Shown piece after piece: positions 1 through 7,909 of a DNA stretch of 10,223 bases; positions within the stretch are counted from its first letter, which is position 1; each line of letters starts with the position of its first letter. The DNA comes from Spirochaetaceae bacterium. GTDB taxonomy: Bacteria; Spirochaetota; Spirochaetia; Treponematales; Breznakiellaceae. A program made the translations under genes and the position numbers. The stretch covers positions 1 to 10,223 of the forward strand of contig JAIRMY010000010.1 of NCBI GenBank assembly GCA_031258335.1. Reading direction: 5' to 3'. The notes under the pieces were generated by a model. That model saw nothing but the letters and a program-made list of their open reading frames with translations. It searched no databases and was not told the DNA's origin.

Positions 1-1
1 C

Positions 2-1147
2 GCCGTGATAGACCTTGACGCGGCAACAGGGCGCGGCGCCAACACAGACATCGTAAAGCCGCTGCTCCGTATCGCGGAATGCCGCGTGGGGGGCGGGATA
101 CGGACGGCGGAACAGGCGGCGGAACTCGTCAGCCTAGGGGCAAAGAAGGTCATCGTGGGATCGGCGGCCTTCCGCGTGGGAGGGGACTTCGCCGTCAATG
201 AAACCTTCCTTGATGCGCTCGCTCGCGCCATAGGGCGCGAGCGGCTGATAGTCGCCGTTGACGCGCTCGAGGGCGAGATAGTCGTGGACGGCTGGAAGAC
301 CCGCACGGGACTCAAACTGCTGGAAACGGCAAGGCGCGTGGAAGAGTACGCGGGCGAACTTCTCTTTACCTCCGTGGAAAAAGAAGGGATGATGGGCGGC
401 GCGGACCTTGCCGCGATCAAAGAACTTCGCGCCTCCGTCTCCGTCTCCTCCCTCGTTACGGCGGCGGGCGGCGTCTCCACGCTCGCTGAAATCGAGGAAC
501 TTGCCGCCTCGGGCTGCGACATCCAACTCGGCATGGCGCTCTACACGGGAAAGATAGACTTGGCGGACGCATTCGCCGCCAGCCTCAACTGGCAAAAGGC
601 GGCGGACGGTTTTCTCCCCCTCATAGCCCAGAGTCATGACGGTCAGGTCCTGATGACGGGTTGCGCCGATAGGGAAGCGGTAACCGAAACGTTCAGGCGG
701 GGCAATGTCTGCTTCCACAGCCGGACGCGGGGGCGGCTCTGGATGAAGGGCGAAAGTTCAGGTAACACGATGAGGCTGCTCCGCCTTCGCGCCGACTGCG
801 ACCGCGATGCCCTGCTTGCAGTTGTAGAGCCGCGCGGGCCGGTCTGCCATACCGGCGCTTGGTCATGCTTCGAGGTGGGACGGCGCTTTACGCCGCAGTA
901 CCTACAGGAGATCGTACGCCAACGGCTTAAGTGTGCCCCCGCCGGTTCCTACACGGCATCCCTCTCGGACGAGCGGGTTAGGCGCAAGGTGATGGAGGAA
1001 GCCTACGAGGTCTGCACGGCGAAGACTCACGGCGAGTTTGTCTGGGAGGCCGCCGACCTGTTATACCATACGATCGTACTTCTCTCACGGGAAAACGTAG
1101 ACTTTGACGAGGTGCTGGATGAACTTGACAGGCGGCACTTGAATTGA
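2..1147 (+). CDS. HisA-HisI-HisE fusion protein (5' partial)
   Basis: Three consecutive histidine-biosynthesis enzymes are read in one frame; the gene starts before the window. Numbering from the GTG at 5: residues 1-193 are HisA (ProFAR isomerase, TIM barrel) lacking about the first 45 residues. They show GGGI (29-32), the second catalytic Asp in AVDA (D86), a GW motif (96-97), AAGGVSTL (153-160) and GMALYTG. Residues 194-290 are HisI (phosphoribosyl-AMP cyclohydrolase): GQVLM, FHSRTRGRLWMKGESSGN, the metal-binding DCDRD (264-268) and the CH...C pair (281-282, 288). Residues 296-380 are HisE (phosphoribosyl-ATP pyrophosphatase): MEEAYE (330-335) and EAADLLYH (348-355). HisIE fusions are common; joining HisA in front, almost without linker, is unusual. 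The Asp expected in the HisA T-x4-D-G motif is Glu (E127). The steps are cytoplasmic and cover reactions 2, 3 and 4 of the pathway. The GTG at 5 is internal, not the real start. Confidence 0.9.
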   Translation, partial: AVIDLDAATGRGANTDIVKPLLRIAECRVGGGIRTAEQAAELVSLGAKKVIVGSAAFRVGGDFAVNETFLDALARAIGRERLIVAVDALEGEIVVDGWKTRTGLKLLETARRVEEYAGELLFTSVEKEGMMGGADLAAIKELRASVSVSSLVTAAGGVSTLAEIEELAASGCDIQLGMALYTGKIDLADAFAASLNWQKAADGFLPLIAQSHDGQVLMTGCADREAVTETFRRGNVCFHSRTRGRLWMKGESSGNTMRLLRLRADCDRDALLAVVEPRGPVCHTGAWSCFEVGRRFTPQYLQEIVRQRLKCAPAGSYTASLSDERVRRKVMEEAYEVCTAKTHGEFVWEAADLLYHTIVLLSRENVDFDEVLDELDRRHLN

Positions 1148-1200
1148 CGGCGGCGCTATGCTAGACTCGTATCAGTTTAATTATTTTAAGGAAGTTCACA

Positions 1201-1587
1201 ATGAAGTTATTTAGTCTGCCCCTGCTGTTCGGGGCGCCTCAGGGTACGGGCGGAGCGCCCGCAACCGGAATGGAACAGATCATCTCGTTTGCGCCGTTTA
1301 TTCTGATAATAGCGATTTTTTATTTTTTGATAATACGCCCGCAGAACAAAAAACAAAAAGAAACGCAGAGAATGTTGAACGAACTGAAAAAAGGCGACAG
1401 AGTCGTTACCGTAGGCGGAGTACACGGCACTATTACCACGATAAGAGACAGTTCCGTAGTCTTGAAGGTGGACGACAATGTCAAAATCGAATTTAACCGC
1501 AGCGCGGTAGCCTCGGTAACGCACGTTGCCAAAGAGGAAAAACCCGAAGCCCAAATCGAAGACAACTCGTCTTCCGCCGGGAACTGA
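1201..1587 (+). CDS. yajC: YajC, Sec translocon accessory membrane subunit
   Basis: A small single-span inner-membrane protein that associates with SecDF in the Sec holotranslocon. The 128 residues include a hydrophobic segment at about 27-45, followed at once by the family hallmark RPQNKKQKE (46-54) and the cytoplasmic domain signature GDRVVTVGGVHGTI (65-78). The tail after about 110 is acidic and low-complexity. Length is normal for the family. The ATG is preceded by AAGGAAG (1188-1194) at a 6-base spacing, which fixes the start. It sits 53 bases after the his gene and 33 bases before secD, the usual yajC-secD-secF order. A promoter could lie in the 53-base gap, but no convincing -35/-10 pair was found there. 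Confidence 0.95.
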   Translation: MKLFSLPLLFGAPQGTGGAPATGMEQIISFAPFILIIAIFYFLIIRPQNKKQKETQRMLNELKKGDRVVTVGGVHGTITTIRDSSVVLKVDDNVKIEFNRSAVASVTHVAKEEKPEAQIEDNSSSAGN

Positions 1588-1620
1588 CGAACCGCCGCTT
1601 GGGTAAATCGGAGAAGCTCA

Positions 1621-1857
1621 ATGAGTAAACGGTACAGGTTTATCATAATTCTGCTGACTATTGCGGTATGCGCTATTTTCTTGGCCCCGACTGTGCGTTG
1701 GTACTTTCTCGTGCCGGCGCAGGATAAAGTTATCGCGCTCGGTTCACGGGAACAGATAAAAAATTACGCCTCCCGCAGGGCGGAAAGCGATATTGATAAA
1801 ATCATGGAAGCCGCCCGCGCCGGTTCCGCGTGCCGGAGGGCTTGGACTTCCTCGTAG
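1621..1857 (+). CDS. secD: SecD, N-terminal piece before an apparent frameshift
   Basis: First part of SecD, the proton-motive-force-linked Sec translocation subunit. The ATG has GGAG (1610-1613) 7 bases upstream. Residues 1-30 carry a basic start and the first membrane span, then the periplasmic P1 region (LGSREQIKNYASRRAESDIDKIMEAARAGS). From about residue 70 the frame is wrong: the last nine residues (ACRRAWTSS) do not resemble SecD and a TAG stop follows at 1855-1857. The natural continuation (VPEGLDFLVGEAKK) is in the -1 frame from 1830. Adding one base near 1825-1830, for example a G giving SGVPEGL, would restore one SecD of about 573 residues. A sequencing or assembly error is more likely than true loss, since secD and secF are otherwise intact. 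Confidence 0.85.
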   Translation: MSKRYRFIIILLTIAVCAIFLAPTVRWYFLVPAQDKVIALGSREQIKNYASRRAESDIDKIMEAARAGSACRRAWTSS

Positions 1858-3341
1858 GCGAGGCAAAAAAGATAAAAAAAGCGGGAAAAGAGCCAGTGCC
1901 GGAAAGATGGGACGCCGCCGCCGTACTCAGCGCGTTTGTCGACAGAAACGAGGCGCTGAGCATACTCGAAGAGTATTACCGCAACAAGGTTTTTGCGTTA
2001 AAAGACCTCCAAAAAAACGCCGTTCAGCTTGGCTTAGACCTATCGGGCGGTTTATCCATCGTGTTACAGGCGAATCTTGACGCTTACGCCGAACGGCTGG
2101 GTCATCCCCTGAACGAAGAGGAACGGAACGGCGCCATAGCTCAGGCGCTCGAAGTGTTGAACAACCGCATAGACCGTTTCGGCCTGACGGAACCGGTGAT
2201 ACGCCGGCAGGGAGTCGACCAAATTTACATTGAAATACCCGGCGCCGCCGACCCGGAACGGATTAACGACATCATCATGGGAAAGGGCAGCCTGACATTT
2301 CAAATGGTGGACGAGGAGGCGCTACAGGCGTTTGACAACTACTACCGCGCCCACCCGGGAACGGCGCTCGACGCGCAGGGTAACCTTACGGACCCAACGA
2401 TAATCCCAAGCGACTGCGTTGTACGCGGGGTTTACACGAAGGACCGCTACGGACTGGACGAATTTACAGGCTATACCGTGATAAAAAAGGAAATCGGGCT
2501 TGACGGCAACCACATCAAGGAAGCCCGCGCCGAGCGTAACAACCTGGACGGCAGGCCGCAGGTGAACTTCCAGCTTGATCCGGAGGGGGCCGACATATTC
2601 TACAAACTGACATCGGCGAATATAGGGAAACGGCTGGCGACGGTACTCGATGACCGTGTTCGCTCTCAGGCTACGATACAGAGCGCGATAAGCGACTCCG
2701 GGCAGCTTACCGGTTTCAGCGCGGAGGAGTCCGCCAACCTTGCCATGATACTTCGATCCGCGGCGCTGCCCGTCGAACTCGAAGTGGCGAACCAGCAGAC
2801 GATAGGGGCTTCCATGGGGGAGGATACGATTTACCGCGGGCTGTACGCCCTCCTCGGCGGGCTGGCGGCGGTACTGGTGTTCATGCTCGCCTTCTACAAG
2901 ATTTCCGGGGTAAACGCCGTCATCGCCCAGTTGTTCAACATATTCATCATGTTCAGCATACTCTCGGCGTTCAACTTTACGCTGACGCTGCCAAGCATAG
3001 CCGGCTTCATCCTAACCATAGGCATGGCGGTTGACGCTAACGTCATCATCTTTGAACGGATAAAAGAGGAACTGTTATCGAAAAAATCGCGCAAGGCGGC
3101 GGTGGAAGCCGGCTTCAACAAGGCGTTCTGGGCCATCATGGACGCCAACATCACCACGTTCATAGCGGCGGTTTTCCTCTCCCAACTCGGCTCGGGTCCC
3201 ATTCAGGGCTTTGCCGTGAGTCTTGCCATAGGCGTGTTCTCGTCCGTGTTCACCGCGCTGTTCGTATCACGGCTGATTTTCGATTTCGGCACCGATGTTC
3301 TGGGTAGTAAGTCCGTCTCTATAACATGGAGGAACAAATAA
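1830..3341 (+). CDS. secD: SecD, main part after the frameshift
   Basis: Most of SecD, which with SecF uses the proton motive force to help pull preproteins through SecYEG on the periplasmic side. Numbering from the GTG at 1830: the conserved GLDLSGG motif at 68-74, the large periplasmic P1 domain through about 320, LRSAALPV at 308-315, and then five membrane spans between about 335 and 485. These include the diagnostic GFILTIGMAVDANVIIFERI (392-411) and the ITTFIAAVFLSQLGSGPIQGFA region. The GTG has no ribosome binding site, so this is not an independent gene; it is the -1 frame continuation of the piece starting at 1621. Upstream the frame is closed by TAA at 1797-1799, which limits the frameshift to 1800-1857. 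The stop TAA overlaps the secF ATG by one base. Confidence 0.9.
   Translation: MPEGLDFLVGEAKKIKKAGKEPVPERWDAAAVLSAFVDRNEALSILEEYYRNKVFALKDLQKNAVQLGLDLSGGLSIVLQANLDAYAERLGHPLNEEERNGAIAQALEVLNNRIDRFGLTEPVIRRQGVDQIYIEIPGAADPERINDIIMGKGSLTFQMVDEEALQAFDNYYRAHPGTALDAQGNLTDPTIIPSDCVVRGVYTKDRYGLDEFTGYTVIKKEIGLDGNHIKEARAERNNLDGRPQVNFQLDPEGADIFYKLTSANIGKRLATVLDDRVRSQATIQSAISDSGQLTGFSAEESANLAMILRSAALPVELEVANQQTIGASMGEDTIYRGLYALLGGLAAVLVFMLAFYKISGVNAVIAQLFNIFIMFSILSAFNFTLTLPSIAGFILTIGMAVDANVIIFERIKEELLSKKSRKAAVEAGFNKAFWAIMDANITTFIAAVFLSQLGSGPIQGFAVSLAIGVFSSVFTALFVSRLIFDFGTDVLGSKSVSITWRNK
3328..3333 (+). promoter_or_regulatory. secF ribosome binding site inside the secD 3' end
   Basis: GGAGGA lies within the last codons of secD, 7 bases before the ATG at 3341. 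It decides the secF start and, with the TAATG overlap, indicates coupling of secD and secF translation. Confidence 0.8.
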
Positions 3342-4567
3342 TGAAGCGCATAATACCATTTTCTGTTTGTTTCCTGCCGGCGACTGTTTTTTCGCTGATT
3401 TTAATCGGATCCGGCATCATCGGTTATATCACCAAAGGCGGCTTCAACATGGGTATAGATTTCAAGGCCGGACTCATCCAGGAGGTACGGTTTGCGCCAA
3501 CCGCCTTTACCATCTCTTACAGCGGAAATGGCAACGCTACCGCCGCCTTTACGCGGAACGGGTTTGAAATCGTAATTTCTGGCGCGGATACGGACGGCGC
3601 GGCGTACAACTATAACTTTGCCGAGTATACCACGCTTGACAGCCTCTCCGCCGCCATAAGCAACGCTGTTGACGGGATAAACATTGAAATCAACGCTCCG
3701 GGCGGTATAGAGACGGCTTGGTTCGTACAGAACGCCCACGGGAACCCGCAGATAAACGCCGAGCCTTACACGGTGCATTACTTGGAACCGGGCAGCCCCG
3801 TGATTGAACTTGGCAGAGTGCGTGAGAGTCTGGCTTCCATAGGGGAGCCGTCCGTACAGGTGCTGGGCAATCCTGCTGACCGCAATTTTCTAATCCGTAT
3901 AGATGATGACGCGGAGGCGGGACGAGGCGCCGCCAGTTCCGAGGAAGTGATAGCGTCCCTCGAAGCCGCCTTTGGCGCGGGTGATGTCGTTGTAACCCGT
4001 TCCGACTATGTGGGCTCGCGTTTTTCCAAGCAGTTGGCGGATCAGGCAGGTGTTCTGATGTTCCTCACGCTTCTTTTGATACTGATATACGCCTCTGTAC
4101 GCTTTAAGCCGCAGTTTGCCATAGGCGCCGTTCTTGCCATCGCCCACGATGCTCTGATAATGGTGGCTTTCATCACTTGGTCGCGTATGGAGTTCAACAC
4201 CACAACGATAGCGGCGATTCTCACCATACTCGGTTATTCGATAAACGACACGATAGTCATATTCGACCGCATACGCGAAGTCCGCCATCTATACCCCGAT
4301 GACAGCTTTACCACCTCGCTCAACCGGGCAATCACGGAGACTCTGGGGCGGACGATAATAACCACGCTCACGACCATGCTTGCCGTGGCTTCGCTGTACA
4401 TATTTACTTCGGGTTCGATGAAGGACTTCGCCCTTGCCCTGCTTGCCGGCATGATTTCCGGCGTGTACTCCACAATATTTATAGCCTGCGGATTTTCCGC
4501 CGTCTGGGAAAAGTATAAAAAACAGCCTGTAAAGAGCGGCGCGTCGGCGCTGAAGTCAAGAGCCTAG
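3341..4567 (+). CDS. secF: SecF, protein translocase subunit
   Basis: Partner of SecD in the Sec export complex of the inner membrane. The start chosen is the ATG at 3341 (408 residues): it overlaps the secD stop as TAATG and has a perfect GGAGGA (3328-3333) 7 bases upstream. An in-frame ATG at 3326 lies ahead of that site and would add only five residues. Membrane span 1 is at 10-29, followed by the family motif in the form GIDFKAG (38-44), where most SecF proteins have GIDFxGG. The periplasmic part (about 45-225) is long. VGSRFSKQL (224-232) leads into spans 2-6, with AHDALI (268-273) and GYSINDTIVIFDRIRE (298-313). The short C-terminal tail is basic. The next gene starts 4 bases after the stop. 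Confidence 0.95.
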   Translation: MKRIIPFSVCFLPATVFSLILIGSGIIGYITKGGFNMGIDFKAGLIQEVRFAPTAFTISYSGNGNATAAFTRNGFEIVISGADTDGAAYNYNFAEYTTLDSLSAAISNAVDGINIEINAPGGIETAWFVQNAHGNPQINAEPYTVHYLEPGSPVIELGRVRESLASIGEPSVQVLGNPADRNFLIRIDDDAEAGRGAASSEEVIASLEAAFGAGDVVVTRSDYVGSRFSKQLADQAGVLMFLTLLLILIYASVRFKPQFAIGAVLAIAHDALIMVAFITWSRMEFNTTTIAAILTILGYSINDTIVIFDRIREVRHLYPDDSFTTSLNRAITETLGRTIITTLTTMLAVASLYIFTSGSMKDFALALLAGMISGVYSTIFIACGFSAVWEKYKKQPVKSGASALKSRA

Positions 4568-4571
4568 AGCC

Positions 4572-5348
4572 ATGCGGGTTGTGATATTGGCCGGAGGGCT
4601 TGGAACCCGCCTGTCTGAGGAAACAGACCTGCGCCCCAAGCCCATGGTCGAAATAAGCGGGCGGCCCATACTCTGGCATATAATGAAGATATACGCCCAC
4701 TGGGGTTTTACCGATTTTATCGTGCTTACAGGTTACAAATCCCATGTGATAAAAGATTTTTTCATAAACTACTACACCCGGTACTCGGATATTACCGTCG
4801 ATATGCTGAATAACGCCGTCGAACTCCATAAGACACGGACCGAGCCGTGGAAGGTTACCATGCTTTACACGGGGCCTGATACGATGACAGGGGGCAGGCT
4901 GCTCCGGGCGAAAGACTACATAGGGGCTGAACGCTTTCTGTTGACCTACGGAGACGGGGTGAGCGATGTTCCCATACCCAGCCTGATCCGCTGCCACGAG
5001 GAAGCCGGCGCTATCGCCACGCTGACCGCCGTCCAGCCCGCCGGACGCTTCGGCGGCATATCCATAGACGCCCGCTGCATGGTAAAGGATTTCAAGGAAA
5101 AGCCCAAGGGAGACGGCTCATGGATAAACGGCGGTTTCTTTGTCATGGAAAGCGCTATTTTTGACTACATAAAGAACGGCGATGACACGATTCTTGAAGG
5201 CGAGCCTCTTGAAACGCTTGCGCGGCAGGGGCGGCTTAACGCATACAGGCATCACGGTTTTTGGAAGGCCATGGACACCCTGCGCGACAAGAACGATTTA
5301 AAGGATTTATGGCTTTCCGGTAAAGCGCCGTGGGCTGTTTGGTTGTGA
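4572..5348 (+). CDS. rfbF: Glucose-1-phosphate cytidylyltransferase
   Basis: Converts glucose 1-phosphate and CTP to CDP-glucose, the entry to CDP-deoxyhexose sugars of surface polysaccharides; cytoplasmic. The 258 residues match the family length. They show the nucleotidyltransferase signature GGLGTRLSEET (8-18) with RPKPM (21-25, K23), the sugar-nucleotide/metal site YGDGVSD (126-132), NGGFFV (186-191), EPLE (211-214) and the closing WKAMDTLRDK (231-240). The SEET and WKAMDT motifs favour the cytidylyltransferase over the thymidylyl and uridylyl relatives. The start is 4 bases after secF with only a weak AG-rich site, so coupling is likely. No partner such as CDP-glucose dehydratase (rfbG) is adjacent in the window, so the end product cannot be named. 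Confidence 0.9.
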   Translation: MRVVILAGGLGTRLSEETDLRPKPMVEISGRPILWHIMKIYAHWGFTDFIVLTGYKSHVIKDFFINYYTRYSDITVDMLNNAVELHKTRTEPWKVTMLYTGPDTMTGGRLLRAKDYIGAERFLLTYGDGVSDVPIPSLIRCHEEAGAIATLTAVQPAGRFGGISIDARCMVKDFKEKPKGDGSWINGGFFVMESAIFDYIKNGDDTILEGEPLETLARQGRLNAYRHHGFWKAMDTLRDKNDLKDLWLSGKAPWAVWL

Positions 5349-5357
5349 GCGCCGGTT

Positions 5358-6086
5358 ATGGATGTTCTTGAAAAGAAGTACATGGTAACGGTTGGGGATG
5401 TCGATGAAAGCCGTTACATCAAGCCTTCTATACTGTTTAATTTTTTTCAGAGTATTACCACGGAGCATGGCGAGGATTTGGGCGTGGGGCTGGACTTCAT
5501 GCTGGAAAACGGGCAGGGCTGGATACTTTCACGCTTTTCCGTAGTCATAGAACGCCGCCCCGTGTTTGCCGACGTGCTGACGGTACGAACCTGGCCGCAG
5601 GGCTTTGAAGGGCTGCTCTGTATGCGTAACTACGATGTTTTGGATGAGAAGGGCGGCATAATGGCCCGCGCAAGCAGTTCATGGCTCGTACTCGACATTA
5701 AAAAACGCCGCCCCCTGCGCCCCGCCGCGCTTACCGTCGCCATGCCGCCCAATTCTGGCCGCGTTTATATCGAAGGCGGGGCGCGATCTGTCGAAAAACG
5801 GGACGGCTTTGTTAAAACGGCGGAGCGGACGGCATTTTATTCAGACATTGATTTCAACGGTCATGTCAACAATGCCCGTTACATAGAATGGATACAGGAT
5901 GCTCTGCCGGATGATTTTATTAAAAATGTAGAAAAACTTCGCGTAGATATAAACTTTGTCGGCGAGGTTGCGCGCGGCGATAACGTTGAAATATGCTCAA
6001 AACCGCTCACGCCGCGTATAATGGCGTTTGAGGGGCGGCGCGCTTCGGATAATCAGACGGCTTTTCGCGCCGAGATACAAATTTGA
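5358..6086 (+). CDS. Acyl-ACP thioesterase
   Basis: Hydrolyses acyl-ACP to release free fatty acid from fatty acid synthesis; cytoplasmic. The 242 residues make up the double-hotdog fold of the FatA/FatB-like bacterial family (PF01643 type). The first hotdog (about 5-120) includes VGDVDESRYIKPSILFNFFQ, GWILSRFSVVIERRP and ASSSWLVLD. The second holds the catalytic-region motif D-I-D-F-N-G-H-V-N-N (163-172; D165, N167, H169) followed by YIEWIQD. Chain-length preference cannot be read from the sequence. The ATG is 9 bases after the previous stop and has no strong ribosome binding site; an ATG at codon 9 would remove the conserved N-terminal strand, so the first ATG is preferred. Its end overlaps murI by four bases. 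Confidence 0.88.
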   Translation: MDVLEKKYMVTVGDVDESRYIKPSILFNFFQSITTEHGEDLGVGLDFMLENGQGWILSRFSVVIERRPVFADVLTVRTWPQGFEGLLCMRNYDVLDEKGGIMARASSSWLVLDIKKRRPLRPAALTVAMPPNSGRVYIEGGARSVEKRDGFVKTAERTAFYSDIDFNGHVNNARYIEWIQDALPDDFIKNVEKLRVDINFVGEVARGDNVEICSKPLTPRIMAFEGRRASDNQTAFRAEIQI

Positions 6087-6922
6087 CGGTTAAAGATCTT
6101 CAGGGCTGCGTTGTTTTTTTAGATTCCGGCGCGGGAGGCCTCCCGTACCTAAACGCTTACAATACGCTGAATCCGGATCGTATGGTCTTGTACATAGCCG
6201 ACAAAAAAAATTTCCCCTACGGTGAAAAAACAAAGAATGAGCTTGTTACGATTCTGATTCGATTAACAGAGCGTATACAAAAATTTTTTTCACCGGCGCT
6301 CATAGTCTTGGCCTGCAACACCGCATCCGTATCCGCGCTTTCCGAACTCAGACAGAGATTTCCCGCAACGGATTTTGTCGGCACCGTTCCGGCGGTAAAA
6401 CCGGCGCTGATTTACAGCGTAAAAAAAAATATCGCGGTAATTGGAACGGAAAGAACCCTTGCCGATGACTATATAACGCGCATAGCGGAAGAGGCGGCGG
6501 GCGGCGGCGCTATAACCCGCATTGCCGCGGGTGAATTGGTTGATTTTGTAGAATACCGTCTGGAATATTCCGGTAAAGCGGAAAGAATTACGCTGGTAAA
6601 AAAATATACCGATGAGGCGCGTAAACGCGGCGCGGACGCGCTTGCGCTTGGTTGTACTCATTTTTTATTCTTACTCGATGAATTCAGAGAAGCGGCGGAA
6701 CCGTATATCCGCGTGTTTGATTCGATAAACGGTGTCTGCGGCAGAATAGAAAGCGTACTGTCGAAAAAAAAACCGCCCTCCCCTATCACACGCCGCGCCG
6801 GCCAGCCTAACCCGCTCCTGGTTACAGGCGGCAAAGCCCTCGATGCCGCCGAACAATGGGACTTACGCGCCGAGCGGTTTAACCTTGAGTCTTTTAAGCC
6901 GGACGGCTGGGACGATCGATAA
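6083..6922 (+). CDS. murI: Glutamate racemase
   Basis: Interconverts L- and D-glutamate, supplying D-Glu for peptidoglycan; cytoplasmic. The 279 residues show DSGAGGLPYL (14-23), YIAD..NFPYGEKT (37-50), the first catalytic cysteine in ACNTAS (C78), TVPAVKPA (101-108), VIGTERT (119-125), and the second catalytic cysteine in GCTHF (C191, H193). Both halves of the active site are intact. The start is inferred as TTG at 6083, overlapping the thioesterase stop as TTGA. The first downstream ATG is codon 34, beyond the catalytic Asp-Ser, so it cannot be the start. The C-terminal tail (about 229-279) is basic and proline-rich and extends slightly beyond the usual core. rsgA follows after 3 bases. Confidence 0.93.
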   Translation: MTVKDLQGCVVFLDSGAGGLPYLNAYNTLNPDRMVLYIADKKNFPYGEKTKNELVTILIRLTERIQKFFSPALIVLACNTASVSALSELRQRFPATDFVGTVPAVKPALIYSVKKNIAVIGTERTLADDYITRIAEEAAGGGAITRIAAGELVDFVEYRLEYSGKAERITLVKKYTDEARKRGADALALGCTHFLFLLDEFREAAEPYIRVFDSINGVCGRIESVLSKKKPPSPITRRAGQPNPLLVTGGKALDAAEQWDLRAERFNLESFKPDGWDDR

Positions 6923-6925
6923 TCA

Positions 6926-7909
6926 ATGACAGGACGCATAGTATCGGGGTCGCGCAACATCTTTGTCGTGCAAACCGCAGACCGTCCGCCTGAAATCTAT
7001 GAATGCAGGATAAAAGGCAAGGTGCTGAAGGGGAAGCGCGCCTTCTACAACCCGCTCGCCCCGGGCGACAGCGTAGAATTCGATGCCGGCAAAGCGGGGA
7101 AAGAAGAAGCGGGGACGGGAGCAGCGGCGCGGGCAAACAGCGGCATCATACTCGGCGTAGAGGAGAGGCGCAACATGTTTACCCGCCTCAACTTGAAGGG
7201 TAAGGCCCCCCAGCTTCTAGCGGCAAACATTGATCTCGTACTCTGCATGACAAGCCCGGTATCGCCGCCGTTCCGCCCGCGTTTCATAGACCGCCTCTTG
7301 CTGCAAGCGGACGCCGCCGAGATACCAGCCCTCATCGTCTGCAACAAAATGGACCTATACACCGCGCTTGACGGAAGCTCGCGCCGCAAAATCGAAGGGC
7401 GGCTGGCGGACTTTGAACGGCTGGGCTATACCGTGGCACGGATTTCCGCACAGACAGGCAGAGGCATGGACGCTCTCAAAAAAAGGCTAAAGGGCAAATG
7501 CGCCGTCCTCGTGGGGCAGAGCGGCTGCGGCAAAACAAGTTTGATAAACGCCCTGCTTCCTCATGCAAAACAGAGGACGGGGGAACTCAACCAAAAGTAT
7601 GACCGCGGGAATCATACGACGGTGATGTCCGTGTTGTTCGAGGATGAGGAGGCGGGGCTTACCCTCATCGACACTCCGGGCATACGCCATCTAGTGCCGG
7701 AAGGGATAGCGCCCGGTGATGTGCAGCACTTGATGCGGGACTTCGCGCCGTACGCCGGAAAATGCGCCTTCGGGCTTTCATGCACACACGAGACGGAAGC
7801 CGGCTGCAAGGTACGTGAGGCGCTGGAAGACGGCAGAATACACGAAGACCGCTTTGAAAGTTTTATCCGCATAACCGGGGAACTTCAAAGGTGTCAAGTC
7901 CTGAAATAG
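6926..7909 (+). CDS. rsgA: Ribosome small-subunit assembly GTPase RsgA
   Basis: Circularly permuted GTPase (YjeQ/EngC) acting in late 30S maturation. The 327 residues are ordered as expected. An OB-fold occupies 1-90, with an Ala/Gly/Glu-rich loop at 54-73. The GTPase motifs come in permuted order: G4 NKMD (140-143), G5 SAQTG (174-178), G1 GQSGCGKTS (197-205), G2 around NHTTV (229-233), G3 DTPG (249-252). A C-terminal zinc knuckle follows with C280, C286, H288 and C294 in the C-x5-C-x-H-x5-C pattern. All key residues are present. The ATG is 3 bases after murI with no strong ribosome binding site. It is the last gene of the run: 717 non-coding bases follow, although no clear intrinsic terminator was seen. 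Confidence 0.95.
   Translation: MTGRIVSGSRNIFVVQTADRPPEIYECRIKGKVLKGKRAFYNPLAPGDSVEFDAGKAGKEEAGTGAAARANSGIILGVEERRNMFTRLNLKGKAPQLLAANIDLVLCMTSPVSPPFRPRFIDRLLLQADAAEIPALIVCNKMDLYTALDGSSRRKIEGRLADFERLGYTVARISAQTGRGMDALKKRLKGKCAVLVGQSGCGKTSLINALLPHAKQRTGELNQKYDRGNHTTVMSVLFEDEEAGLTLIDTPGIRHLVPEGIAPGDVQHLMRDFAPYAGKCAFGLSCTHETEAGCKVREALEDGRIHEDRFESFIRITGELQRCQVLK

Noticed and set aside
134..718. Long minus-strand open frame opposite the his gene
   Set aside because: It is a shadow of GC-rich coding on the + strand, which has clear HisA and HisI motifs; the product is arginine-rich and unrecognisable. The other minus-strand frames in the window are similar.
1865..1881. A6 and A7 runs resembling a -1 slippery site (A-AAA-AAG) that could rescue secD
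   Set aside because: They lie downstream of the TAG at 1855-1857 that ends the first frame, so a ribosome could not reach them before terminating.
3326..3340. ATG at 3326 as the secF start
   Set aside because: It lies two bases before the GGAGGA site that is correctly spaced for the ATG at 3341, and it adds only five residues.
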